In this document: positions 44,598 through 52,130 of the stretch, in pieces
How the letters are laid out: the number at the start of each line of letters is the position of its first letter
Position numbering within the stretch: position 1 is the first letter of the stretch
NCBI RefSeq assembly: GCF_000802225.1
Contig: NZ_JTDI01000005.1
Location: 124,001-188,000 of the forward strand
DNA from: Novosphingobium malaysiense
GTDB lineage: Bacteria > Pseudomonadota > Alphaproteobacteria > Sphingomonadales > Sphingomonadaceae
Direction of reading: 5' to 3'
Length of the DNA: 64,000 nucleotides
Position numbers and translations under genes: made by a program
Notes under the pieces: model-generated
What the model saw: the letters and a program-made list of their open reading frames with translations, nothing else
Databases searched by the model: none
Told to the model about the DNA's origin: nothing

Positions 44598-45514
44598 ACG
44601 CGGTATCCGCCGGGAAGCGCTTCAAGGCATTGCTTGCATCAGGCCAGTGCCTTGTCACGCCGGGGTGCCATGATGCGCTGTCTGCCCGATTGGCGCAGGA
44701 CGCGGGGTTCGAGGCGCTTGCGATCAGTGGGTTCGGAGTCGAGGCCGCACTACTGGGTAAGCCCGACATCGGGCTGCTGACGCTTTCGGAACTTGTCGAT
44801 CAGGCGCGGCGTATCGCGGGCGCAGTCGATCTACCGGTCACCTGCGACGGCGAAACCGGATTCGGCGGCGTGCACAACATAGCGCGGCTGGTGCGCGAGA
44901 TGGAAGCTGCCGGCATTGCCGGAATCCAGATCGAGGACCAGGCCAATCCCAAGCGGTGCCCGGCTCTAGAGGGCCGCAGCCTGGTATCGTGTGAGGAACA
45001 GCTCGTACGCATTCGTGCAGCCCTAGCCGCCCGACGCGATCCGGATTTCCTCGTGATCGCCCGCTCGGACGCCGACACCGTATCGTTCGCCGACCTGATC
45101 GAGCGCAGCAATCGCTACCTGGCGGCCGGGGCGGACATGGCCATGCCGATCTGCTTCTTGGTCGATGGCCGACCGATCGGTGACCTGGATGCCGACGGAC
45201 AAATGGACGTCTTCGCTCGCCTGGCGGCTGCGATCGATGGGCCCGTGAAGGCAGTGATGATCCCACAAGGCTACACCGCGCGCGACATGGGCGAGATCGG
45301 CTACAGCGTGGTCGGACTGACCGGCGGCCCGATCGAGGCTGCGGCGAGCGCGATGCATGCGGCCTATGCATCGCTGCGCGAGACCGGGAGCGAGCAAGCC
45401 TACCGCGACGCCAATCCTCCCTTGGTGCCCGCGCCGGGGGGCATCATGCGAATCCTCGGGATCGAGGAGCATCTCGCGTTCGAGCGAGGCTTCGGCACGG
45501 ACAAGGACAGCTGA
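44591..45514 (+). CDS. Isocitrate lyase/PEP mutase superfamily lyase
   Basis: A 307-residue TIM-barrel lyase. The metal-binding region is CDGETGFG (residues 85-92) where most members have DxDTGYG. IEDQ is at 114-117, and the lid motif PKRC (C123) is followed by PALEG instead of GH. The catalytic Cys is thus present in an altered context. It may be a 2-methylisocitrate lyase-like, dimethylmalate lyase-like or oxaloacetate decarboxylase-like enzyme. Pairing with PrpD suggests cleavage of a substituted malate/isocitrate. Confidence 0.88.
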   Translation: MVNAVSAGKRFKALLASGQCLVTPGCHDALSARLAQDAGFEALAISGFGVEAALLGKPDIGLLTLSELVDQARRIAGAVDLPVTCDGETGFGGVHNIARLVREMEAAGIAGIQIEDQANPKRCPALEGRSLVSCEEQLVRIRAALAARRDPDFLVIARSDADTVSFADLIERSNRYLAAGADMAMPICFLVDGRPIGDLDADGQMDVFARLAAAIDGPVKAVMIPQGYTARDMGEIGYSVVGLTGGPIEAAASAMHAAYASLRETGSEQAYRDANPPLVPAPGGIMRILGIEEHLAFERGFGTDKDS

Positions 45515-45522
45515 TGGGCCCG

Positions 45523-46230
45523 CTATCCATCCAGGCAGGCTGGTTCCCACGCCTCCACGTCGGCTGCGGCGTGCCCCGTCAGCGCCCCCATCAGCAGCAG
45601 GCGATTGCCGTCGATCATCGCCCGGCGCAATTCCGCCGCAGTGCCACCCTGCGCCCACTCGTACATCATGAAGGTGTTGAGCCGGGTGATGTGCGCGCCC
45701 AGCGCCTGCGCATCGACGCCTGTGCGCAGCGTGCCGCTTTGGGCCAGCGACCGCAGGTGGGCAGACTTGATCGTGGCGCCATGGCGCTGCGCGAGTGCGA
45801 GTGGCCGGGTGCTCGCCATGGCGCACATGACCATCGCGCGCAGGAAATGCGGCGTCTGCGCGGCACAGCGATGATAGACCAGCGCGAGGTCGAGAAACAG
45901 GAACGGGCCGCGCGACGTGCGGTCAAGCGCGCGCCATACCGCGCTGGTGTGGTCATTGAACGCGGCGACCAGCAAGTCCTCTCGACGGCCGAAACCGTTG
46001 CGCAGGGTCTGGACGGTCACCCCGCATTCCTCGGCTACCCGGCGCATGGTGAACTGTTCGGGAGATTCGGCGAGGACCTTTCGGGTAACAGCCAACGCCA
46101 TCGCCCGGCGCCTGCGTTGCCGGCGCAGCGAACGGCCACCGCCCGGTTCGTCCTTGACGAGCAGCGCGGTGAAGGGGTCGATCCCCAGCGTCACTTCGTC
46201 CAGCTTACCTGTCTCGGCCCTGCTCGCCAT
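45523..46230 (-). CDS. TetR-family transcriptional regulator
   Basis: A 235-residue regulator. A 40-residue basic N-terminal tail precedes the helix-turn-helix FTMRRVAEECGVTVQTLRNG near residue 60. It is convergent with the lyase gene (8 bases between) and divergent from the hydrolase-cupin-DUF2332 operon, with only 71 bases between. It likely controls that operon and itself; I could not define a clean palindrome there. Confidence 0.88.
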   Translation of the reverse strand: MASRAETGKLDEVTLGIDPFTALLVKDEPGGGRSLRRQRRRRAMALAVTRKVLAESPEQFTMRRVAEECGVTVQTLRNGFGRREDLLVAAFNDHTSAVWRALDRTSRGPFLFLDLALVYHRCAAQTPHFLRAMVMCAMASTRPLALAQRHGATIKSAHLRSLAQSGTLRTGVDAQALGAHITRLNTFMMYEWAQGGTAAELRRAMIDGNRLLLMGALTGHAAADVEAWEPACLDG

Positions 46231-46301
46231 GTTTCGCGTTTCTCCCGGACGGCAGGATCGACTTACTTGCCCGGTCGAGTCAAGCTGCCGGAGGCATCGC
46301 C

Positions 46302-47120
46302 ATGCCCACGCTGACGCTTCCCGATACGACCATATTCCACATGGTTTCCGGCACCGGCGATCCGCCCATCATCCTCGTCCATGGCGGCATGTGCGACCAT
46401 CGCGACTGGGACCGGCTCACCCCGCTGCTCGCTGCCCGTCACCGTGTCGTCACGCCCGACCTGCGCGGGCACGGCCGGTCAGTCGGAAACATGGCCGGCT
46501 GCACGATCGAGGGCTGGGCGGACGACCTTCTCACGCTGTTGAAGGCTCTCGAATGCAAGCGGCCGGTACTTGTCGGCCATAGCCTCGCCTCGCGGATCGT
46601 CGCAGAGGTGGCAGCGCGAGCGCCCGAAACCATTGGCGGCGTGGTGCTGCTCGATGGAAGTCGCGGGCACGGAGGAAACGCTGCCCCGCCGCCAGACGTA
46701 AAGCCTGAGGCCATGAGCCTCGACGCCGTGATCGATCAGACGATCGGGCCACATGCCAGCAGCGATGTCCGCGATGCCGTGCGCCGTCGCATGGCGTCGG
46801 CCTCTCCGGCGGTGATGCAGGCCTGTGTCGACGCCATGCGGCAGTGGGATATGGAGCGCGCCGATACGGCTTTCACCGCGCTGGCCGGGACGGTTCCACT
46901 GCTTGCGATCCAGAGCACGTATCACGATCCGGCAACGCCGCGACGATCGCTAACTTCGCACGACGAGAGCACCCCCTATCTCGATTTCCTGCGCTCGGCC
47001 GTGCCGCAACTTGAAGTCAGGCTGCTTGCTGACACTGGCCACTTTTCCATGCTGGAGCGGCCGAAAACCGTCGCGGACATGATTCAGGCGTTCGCTGCCA
47101 AAATCCGCGAGACCACATAA
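46302..47120 (+). CDS. Alpha/beta-fold hydrolase
   Basis: A 272-residue hydrolase. The oxyanion region is LVHGGMCDHRDW, the nucleophile S94 lies in VGHSLAS, and the catalytic His is in DTGHFSML near the end. It may act on an ester, enol lactone or C-C bond. CGGAGGC precedes the ATG. It is the first gene of a three-gene operon with a cupin and a DUF2332 protein. Confidence 0.92.
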   Translation: MPTLTLPDTTIFHMVSGTGDPPIILVHGGMCDHRDWDRLTPLLAARHRVVTPDLRGHGRSVGNMAGCTIEGWADDLLTLLKALECKRPVLVGHSLASRIVAEVAARAPETIGGVVLLDGSRGHGGNAAPPPDVKPEAMSLDAVIDQTIGPHASSDVRDAVRRRMASASPAVMQACVDAMRQWDMERADTAFTALAGTVPLLAIQSTYHDPATPRRSLTSHDESTPYLDFLRSAVPQLEVRLLADTGHFSMLERPKTVADMIQAFAAKIRETT

Positions 47121-47136
47121 CCAAGGGAGAGAGACC

Positions 47137-47556
47137 ATGCCGAAAGTCCGGATTACCACCCCCGAAGAGAAGCCATGGCAAGTGTCGGGTGAGCGCGTCG
47201 AGACCGATCTGTCGCGACAGATCCAGCCCGATGGCGGGCCGTGGAGCGCCTACAAGATCCGCGAACCGGGAAGCGAAACCGAACTCCAGCTGGTCGAGTT
47301 GCGCTTCCATCCGGGCGAAGTGACAGAGCTGCACTGCCATGATGAGGATGAACTGATCTACATCCTCGAAGGCTCGATGCTCATCAACAACCGCGAACTC
47401 AAGGCGGGAACGACGGTCTACCTTGGCGGCGGGGTGTTTTACGGTTTCACCGCCGGACCGGAGGGGCTCCATTTCCTGAACTTCCGCGGACACATCGACA
47501 ACTCGTTCCACCTTCCCGGCCGTCGCAAGATCGTCGATACTTCGGTGTCGCATTGA
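47137..47556 (+). CDS. Cupin-domain protein
   Basis: A 139-residue cupin. The first motif is FHPGEVTELHCHDEDELIYI with the metal His/His/Glu, and the second is near GGGVFYGFTAGPEG, without an obvious final His. AAGGGAGAGA precedes the ATG. Its stop overlaps the next start (TGATG). It may be a small isomerase, decarboxylase or dioxygenase in the pathway. Confidence 0.86.
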   Translation: MPKVRITTPEEKPWQVSGERVETDLSRQIQPDGGPWSAYKIREPGSETELQLVELRFHPGEVTELHCHDEDELIYILEGSMLINNRELKAGTTVYLGGGVFYGFTAGPEGLHFLNFRGHIDNSFHLPGRRKIVDTSVSH

Positions 47557-48647
47557 TGAACGCGTCTGCGCTTGTGGAGAGCCCCGAGGTCGTCGCCGCA
47601 TCGTTCCGTGCCAGCGAAAGGATATTTGCGGTAATGGGCGCCCACCTGTTCTCCGAATTCTGCCGCCACGTGCCAGATGATGTGGAGATGATCGAACTGG
47701 CAAGCCACGCAATGGCCGGGGCAAGACCCGCGCACCTGTTCAGCGCTGTACACTACCTGTTGCTGGGCGATTCCTCCGATCCGCTGGCTCGGTATTTCGG
47801 CACCCTGTGCGAAGCGCCGCTGCCTCCGGAGGGCGCCTATCCGGAACTGGCGCGGTTCTGCCGCGAGCACCGGCCGGAACTGCTTGAGCTGCTTCGAACC
47901 CGCTCGGTGCAAACCACATACGCCGAACGTTGCCGGGCGATCCTTCCGCCTATGACGGTCGTTGCCCGCGCCGCAGGAGAGCCCCTCAATCTCGTCGAGG
48001 TCGGGTGCAGCGCGGGCGTGCTGCTAGCATTCGATAAGTTCGCCTATCGCTTGAACACGCAAGGCCGCATTGGCGCCGCCGAGGCGCCGGTTGTCCTGCA
48101 GGGAGAATTGCGCGGCGGACCAGAGTTGTTCATCCCCCGCATTGGCAAGCGTGCAGGGATCGACCTGCATATCCTCGATGCACGATCGGAAGAGGATCGC
48201 CGGTGGCTTCTAGCGCTCTGCTTTCCTGAATTGCGCAAGGAACAGCAAAACCTCGCCGCAGCTCTCGACGTGATCGCCGAAACGGACATTACCTTTTACG
48301 AAGGTGATGGCCTTGCGATGCTGGCCGATGCGCTCGCGAATACACCCGATCCCCTATGCGTCTTTCATTCCGCCTGTCTGTTCTACTGGCCCGTGGAGGC
48401 GCGAAAAGCCTTCGAGAAGGTGCTGCTCGACCATGCCGCCACGCGCGAATTCTGGCGGATCGCGATCGAGCCGTCGGATACGTTCGACGATTGGCAGAAG
48501 GGCCAGGACGGAAACGGCGCCGTGGCTCCGTCGGCGACGAAAAAATCAGGCGAAATAAGGATTATGCACTATCGCAACGGGCAAGTCGAAAGCCGGGCGG
48601 TCGGCACTCCCGACGCAGAATATGGCAACATAGAATGGTACGAATGA
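47556..48647 (+). CDS. DUF2332 family protein
   Basis: A 363-residue protein of DUF2332. The segment LVEVGCSAGVLLAFDKF resembles a SAM-binding methyltransferase loop, and FHSACLFYWP follows in the C-terminal half. The family is uncharacterised. I use the ATG at 47556, which overlaps the cupin stop; the open frame has a TTG one codon before. Its place at the end of the hydrolase-cupin operon suggests a shared function. Confidence 0.88.
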   Translation: MNASALVESPEVVAASFRASERIFAVMGAHLFSEFCRHVPDDVEMIELASHAMAGARPAHLFSAVHYLLLGDSSDPLARYFGTLCEAPLPPEGAYPELARFCREHRPELLELLRTRSVQTTYAERCRAILPPMTVVARAAGEPLNLVEVGCSAGVLLAFDKFAYRLNTQGRIGAAEAPVVLQGELRGGPELFIPRIGKRAGIDLHILDARSEEDRRWLLALCFPELRKEQQNLAAALDVIAETDITFYEGDGLAMLADALANTPDPLCVFHSACLFYWPVEARKAFEKVLLDHAATREFWRIAIEPSDTFDDWQKGQDGNGAVAPSATKKSGEIRIMHYRNGQVESRAVGTPDAEYGNIEWYE

Positions 48648-48707
48648 AGGCTTGGCTCGCAATCGGCGATTGGCGCATGCGGTTGAGGTTCCGATAAGCG
48701 ATCGCCG

Positions 48708-48752
48708 AAACAGGCGTGAACTGTCGGCTCAAACCGCATTTCACGCCTGTTT
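48708..48752 (+). terminator. Probable terminator of the hydrolase-cupin-DUF2332 operon
   Basis: Perfect 13-bp arms AAACAGGCGTGAA (48708-48720) and TTCACGCCTGTTT (48740-48752) with a 19-base loop, 60 bases past the DUF2332 stop. The tail is a short T-run within the stem end. Confidence 0.65.
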
Positions 48753-48911
48753 GCGACTGGTGTCTGAGCGAACAGCGCAGTCAGTGGGACGCCAGCAATG
48801 CTCCTAAGAGATCTGGCGTTGCCTTAGGCGACAGCGTCCTCGACAGGCTTTTCCCACCATCCGTGGCAAAGCGGCCCCTTGACCGTGGTGCGATGAATTT
48901 CGCGCTGCTCC

Positions 48912-49198
48912 TCAGGGTCGGCCCTTGATGCACATTTCGCCGAGTTGTCCCAGCGCTACCGGCTCGCGCGTGACGGGATCGACGATCTTGAGGGTATTGC
49001 CCGGATGCTGCTTGCCCGCGCTTCCGGCCCAGTACTCTGCGGGCGTGCCTGTCGGCATGCCCGTGCAGACCGTCATTGTCTCCGTAGCGCCGAACGCCAT
49101 CGGCACCACCCAGTCGGTGTCGACCGTAGGGTGTTCCCGGATCAGTTCGCCGCGGGTGGAGAAGGTGCTGAGCGAGACGGCAACCGCGCCGGCCAGCG
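48912..49198 (-). pseudogene. Fragment of an AMP-dependent acyl-CoA synthetase
   Basis: The frame reads VVPMAFGATETMT, then LKIVDPVTREPV and GEMCIKG, which is the middle of an adenylating enzyme (the ATE/TE motif to the hinge region). Both ends are missing: the 5' part is cut near 49198 where an aldehyde dehydrogenase fragment on the other strand starts, and it ends at a stop directly after GEMCIKGRP. A different frame then reads on as DPEEQREIHRTTVKGPLCHG to a stop at 48824, which may be the tail of another lost gene. Confidence 0.78.
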
Positions 49199-49201
49199 CT
49201 G

Positions 49202-49621
49202 GTGCAGGACGGGATCGACGCCGGGGCAAGCGTTGTCGCCGGAGGAAAGCCGGTCGAGGGACCGGGCTTCTTCTTCGAGCCAGCGGTGGTCTGCAACGTG
49301 CGGCGCGACATGCGGCTCTATCGCGAGGAAATCTTCGGTCCGGTGGCGACTGTCATGCCCTTCGATGAGGAGGATGACGTCGTTCGCGAGGCCAACGATA
49401 CGCCTTATGGCCTCGCCGGTGCCATTTGGACGAACGATCTCAGCCGTGCGCGTCGGCTGGCAGGGCGGATCGATGCCGGCACGATCTGGGTCAATTGCCA
49501 GAACGTTTTCAACCCGGCGATACCCTTCGGCGGCTTCAAGCAATCGGGCGTCGGCACAGAATACGTCTGGCAAGGGATCGAGGCCTACCTGCGCACCAAG
49601 GCGGTGGTCGTGAGGCTATGA
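49202..49621 (+). pseudogene. C-terminal fragment of an aldehyde dehydrogenase
   Basis: About 139 residues of an aldehyde dehydrogenase C-terminus: REEIFGPVATVMPF, EANDTPYGLAGAIWT, GTIWVNCQN and PFGGFKQSGVG. The catalytic Cys and Glu of the family lie upstream and are missing. It begins with a GTG at the junction with the opposite-strand synthetase fragment. It reads through in frame to its normal stop, so only the 5' part was lost. Confidence 0.82.
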
Positions 49622-49767
49622 GCCGATGATCGCGCAAGCTGACGTTCGGCTTTGCGTTCGGGGCACCACTACCGTGTTTGGGCTCTGAGGGCTGGTCCAA
49701 ATTGCATTCGTTGCCCGGTTTGCCGGCCAGTGCTACGAAATTCGCATATAGAAATTCATGGGTGAGA

Positions 49768-50589
49768 ATGATGTGGGCACATTCGTATGACCTGCTTGGT
49801 GCCTCTGAAATCGAGGGGATGCGCACGGAAGTGCGTCGATTTCACAAGGTCAGCCCATACTGCGACACAGTCGCCGTACCGGCCAACATCCTGAGTTGCC
49901 GGTTCCGCCGACGTCCTGCAGCAAGGGCAGGCGATGCACGCGCGGTCACCGGTTTTCCTCTGTCGGAATCCTTCCATTTCCTGCCCAGGTCATTTCAGCG
50001 GGAATTCGAGTCCGATGGCGAGGGCGTTGAGGCGGTCATTATGTTTCTCGAGGACAAGCGCATCGATTTCAGCCTTGCTTCCGGCAGTCAGGAGTTCTTC
50101 TGGGACCCCTCTCTGGTGGAAATCGCCGGCATGATTTGCCGCGAGGCGATTTCCCCTGGCTTTGCCTCCATGGCTCTACTGGAATCCTGCAAGGAAATTC
50201 TGGTCATCAAGCTGCTTCGCGATGTGCTGAAGGAGAAGGCCGCGCAGTCGGCCAGCGGTGGGATCGGCAAGGCGGATCTGGACCAGATCAAGGACTACGT
50301 ACTCTCGTGTAGAGGCGGCGGCCCGAATGTCAGCAGAATGGCGGAGATCTGCCGCATGAGTCGCAGGACGCTGCTTCGCCGCTTTCATGCCGCCACGGGA
50401 AAATCGCCCTCGCAGTTCGCGGCCGAACTCCAGTTCGCCAAGTCGCGAGAGCTGCTGGTCGCCTCGAGCATGAGCGTGAAAGAGATCGCCTTCGAAACAG
50501 GGTTTGCCTCTCCTAGCCAGTTCTCGCGTGCCTTCAAGCGCATGGCAGGTCTGTCACCGGCCGCGTTCCAGAAGCAGGTCCGCGAATAA
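49768..50589 (+). CDS. AraC-family transcriptional regulator
   Basis: A regulator of about 273 residues. The C-terminal double helix-turn-helix is MAEICRMSRRTLLRRFHAAT and AFETGFASPSQFSRAFKRMA; the N-terminal ligand domain resembles no motif I can name. The frame opens with TTG at 49678; the ATG pair at 49768/49771 has GGGTGAG upstream and is the likely start. It precedes a DUF7064-like gene and a TonB receptor, which may be its targets. Confidence 0.86.
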   Translation: MMWAHSYDLLGASEIEGMRTEVRRFHKVSPYCDTVAVPANILSCRFRRRPAARAGDARAVTGFPLSESFHFLPRSFQREFESDGEGVEAVIMFLEDKRIDFSLASGSQEFFWDPSLVEIAGMICREAISPGFASMALLESCKEILVIKLLRDVLKEKAAQSASGGIGKADLDQIKDYVLSCRGGGPNVSRMAEICRMSRRTLLRRFHAATGKSPSQFAAELQFAKSRELLVASSMSVKEIAFETGFASPSQFSRAFKRMAGLSPAAFQKQVRE

Positions 50590-50733
50590 CCGGGAGCGCA
50601 TTGCATCGTGCGTGGCGCAAATGGGTACGATCTGGCCCAAATCGTCAATTCTTGAACGTCGACGCTTCGTCATCCCCTCCCTAGCCTGACGCCAGCGATA
50701 CCGCGAAAAAGCAAGCGACGCTGGGGAGACAGG

Positions 50734-51897
50734 ATGCAGACACGGAGAGGCACGATGGCCACGCTTGCGGGCGCGGGGGCATTGCTCGGCACGCCCGGCA
50801 GGCTGCTCGGGCAGGAGCCGAAGCCCGCCAATGTCGATCTTACGGGCGGCCTTCCGATCGAACGTGAGTTCGTCCTCGCCGAACGGCCCTCCGACCCGGA
50901 AATGCGCGACGCGGTCAATGTCTGGATTGAAGAGGCCAACGGCAATTTCGGCATGCGCATCGGCGTCGAGGCGGTCGGCGCCAGTTGGGACAAGCAGACG
51001 GTCTGGCTGGATCTTGCACTCTCGGACGGGCGCGTGTTCAGCTACCGCAGTGAGGCCGATCCCATCCATTCGCCGCTCAATGCAGCGGGTGATCCCATGG
51101 TGCGCGGGGCCGGCCCTGCCCGCTTCGAATGCGTCGAGCCCTTCAAGCTCTGGACCGCCGCCTTCGACGGTACCGCCGGCCTGTTTTCGGCCCAGCAACT
51201 GATCGACGATCCCGATGCGGCGGCAACGCGGCAGCACCCGGTATCGTGCAAGGTCGATCTCATGCCATGCGTGCCGCCCTGGGTCCCCGGCTCGATGCTG
51301 CCCTCCGCGAAAGAGGCGATGAAGGGCAAGCAGGGGGAAATGATCAGCCCGCGCTACGAACAGCTCTGCCGCGCCAAAGGGACGCTGCGCGTGGGCGATG
51401 GCGAGTTCACGTTCGAAGGCCAGGCTCTGCGCATTCGCCGCCAGGGAATCCGTCGGCTCGGCACGTTCTGGGGCCATTGCTGGCAATCGGCGGTGTTTCC
51501 CAGCGGCAAGGCCTTCGGTTTCAACGCCTTCCCGCCTCGCAAGGATGGCAAGCCGAGCTATGCCGAAGGCTATGTCTTCGACAGCGAAGGCAAGCTCGTC
51601 CCGGCACGTCCCGTATCCATCCCCTGGATGCATACTTTGGTGGCCGGCGACGAGCATGTCCCGCTGGTTCTCGAAACGCTCGACGGCCGGCGCATCGCGA
51701 TAGATGGGCAATCCTACGTCAACGTGCGATCGCGCAGCATGATTCAGGTGCCGCCCGATTTCCCGATCGTCGCACAGTCCCATGCAACCTACCGCTGGGG
51801 GGATGAGGAAGCATCGGGGATGATGGAGCGTTCGACTCTGCCGGACGCGATGCTTCTTACGGATCGGTCTACCCATCATCTTCGACAGCAGGCATGA
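50734..51897 (+). CDS. Exported uncharacterised protein, DUF7064-like
   Basis: A 387-residue protein. The N-terminus (QTRRGTMATLAGAGALLG) looks like a twin-arginine signal with RR followed by a hydrophobic stretch, ending near GRLLGQE. The core has FWGHCWQSAVFPSGKAFGFN and AEGYVFDSEGKLVPAR, which resemble DUF7064 proteins found in catabolic clusters of actinobacteria and sphingomonads; the assignment is from memory and tentative. No catalytic motif is certain. It lies between an AraC gene and a TonB receptor and may act on an uptake substrate in the periplasm. Confidence 0.78.
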   Translation: MQTRRGTMATLAGAGALLGTPGRLLGQEPKPANVDLTGGLPIEREFVLAERPSDPEMRDAVNVWIEEANGNFGMRIGVEAVGASWDKQTVWLDLALSDGRVFSYRSEADPIHSPLNAAGDPMVRGAGPARFECVEPFKLWTAAFDGTAGLFSAQQLIDDPDAAATRQHPVSCKVDLMPCVPPWVPGSMLPSAKEAMKGKQGEMISPRYEQLCRAKGTLRVGDGEFTFEGQALRIRRQGIRRLGTFWGHCWQSAVFPSGKAFGFNAFPPRKDGKPSYAEGYVFDSEGKLVPARPVSIPWMHTLVAGDEHVPLVLETLDGRRIAIDGQSYVNVRSRSMIQVPPDFPIVAQSHATYRWGDEEASGMMERSTLPDAMLLTDRSTHHLRQQA

Positions 51898-51971
51898 CTG
51901 GCAAGGAAGGAAAAGCGGCGGGCGAAGACGGGCACAGTCAACCTAAATTGCCGATCGTGACAATGAGGTCT

Positions 51972-52016
51972 CCATTTTTTCTTATTTCAGTATAGAAAAT
52001 AGAATATATAAAGTAC
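51972..52016 (+). promoter_or_regulatory. AT-rich region before the TonB receptor
   Basis: A strikingly AT-rich stretch (TTTTTTCTTATTTCAGTATA at its start) in an otherwise GC-rich region, about 115 to 160 bases upstream of the receptor ATG. It may hold its promoter; no certain -35/-10 pair can be named. Confidence 0.4.
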
Positions 52017-52130
52017 AGGATGGTCTTTTTCGGTCGGTGTTGCCTGAAATCCAATGGGTGTATTTCCTTCCTGAAAGACTATTGAAAGGTTGTCGGCCAA
52101 TCGGCGGCAATGAACATTGGGGAGGATATT

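Noticed and set aside
46231..46301. A TetR palindrome between the TetR gene and the hydrolase operon
   Set aside because: Only loose half-matches (CGACTT/GAGTC) were seen, with no symmetric site as clear as in the two other TetR systems.
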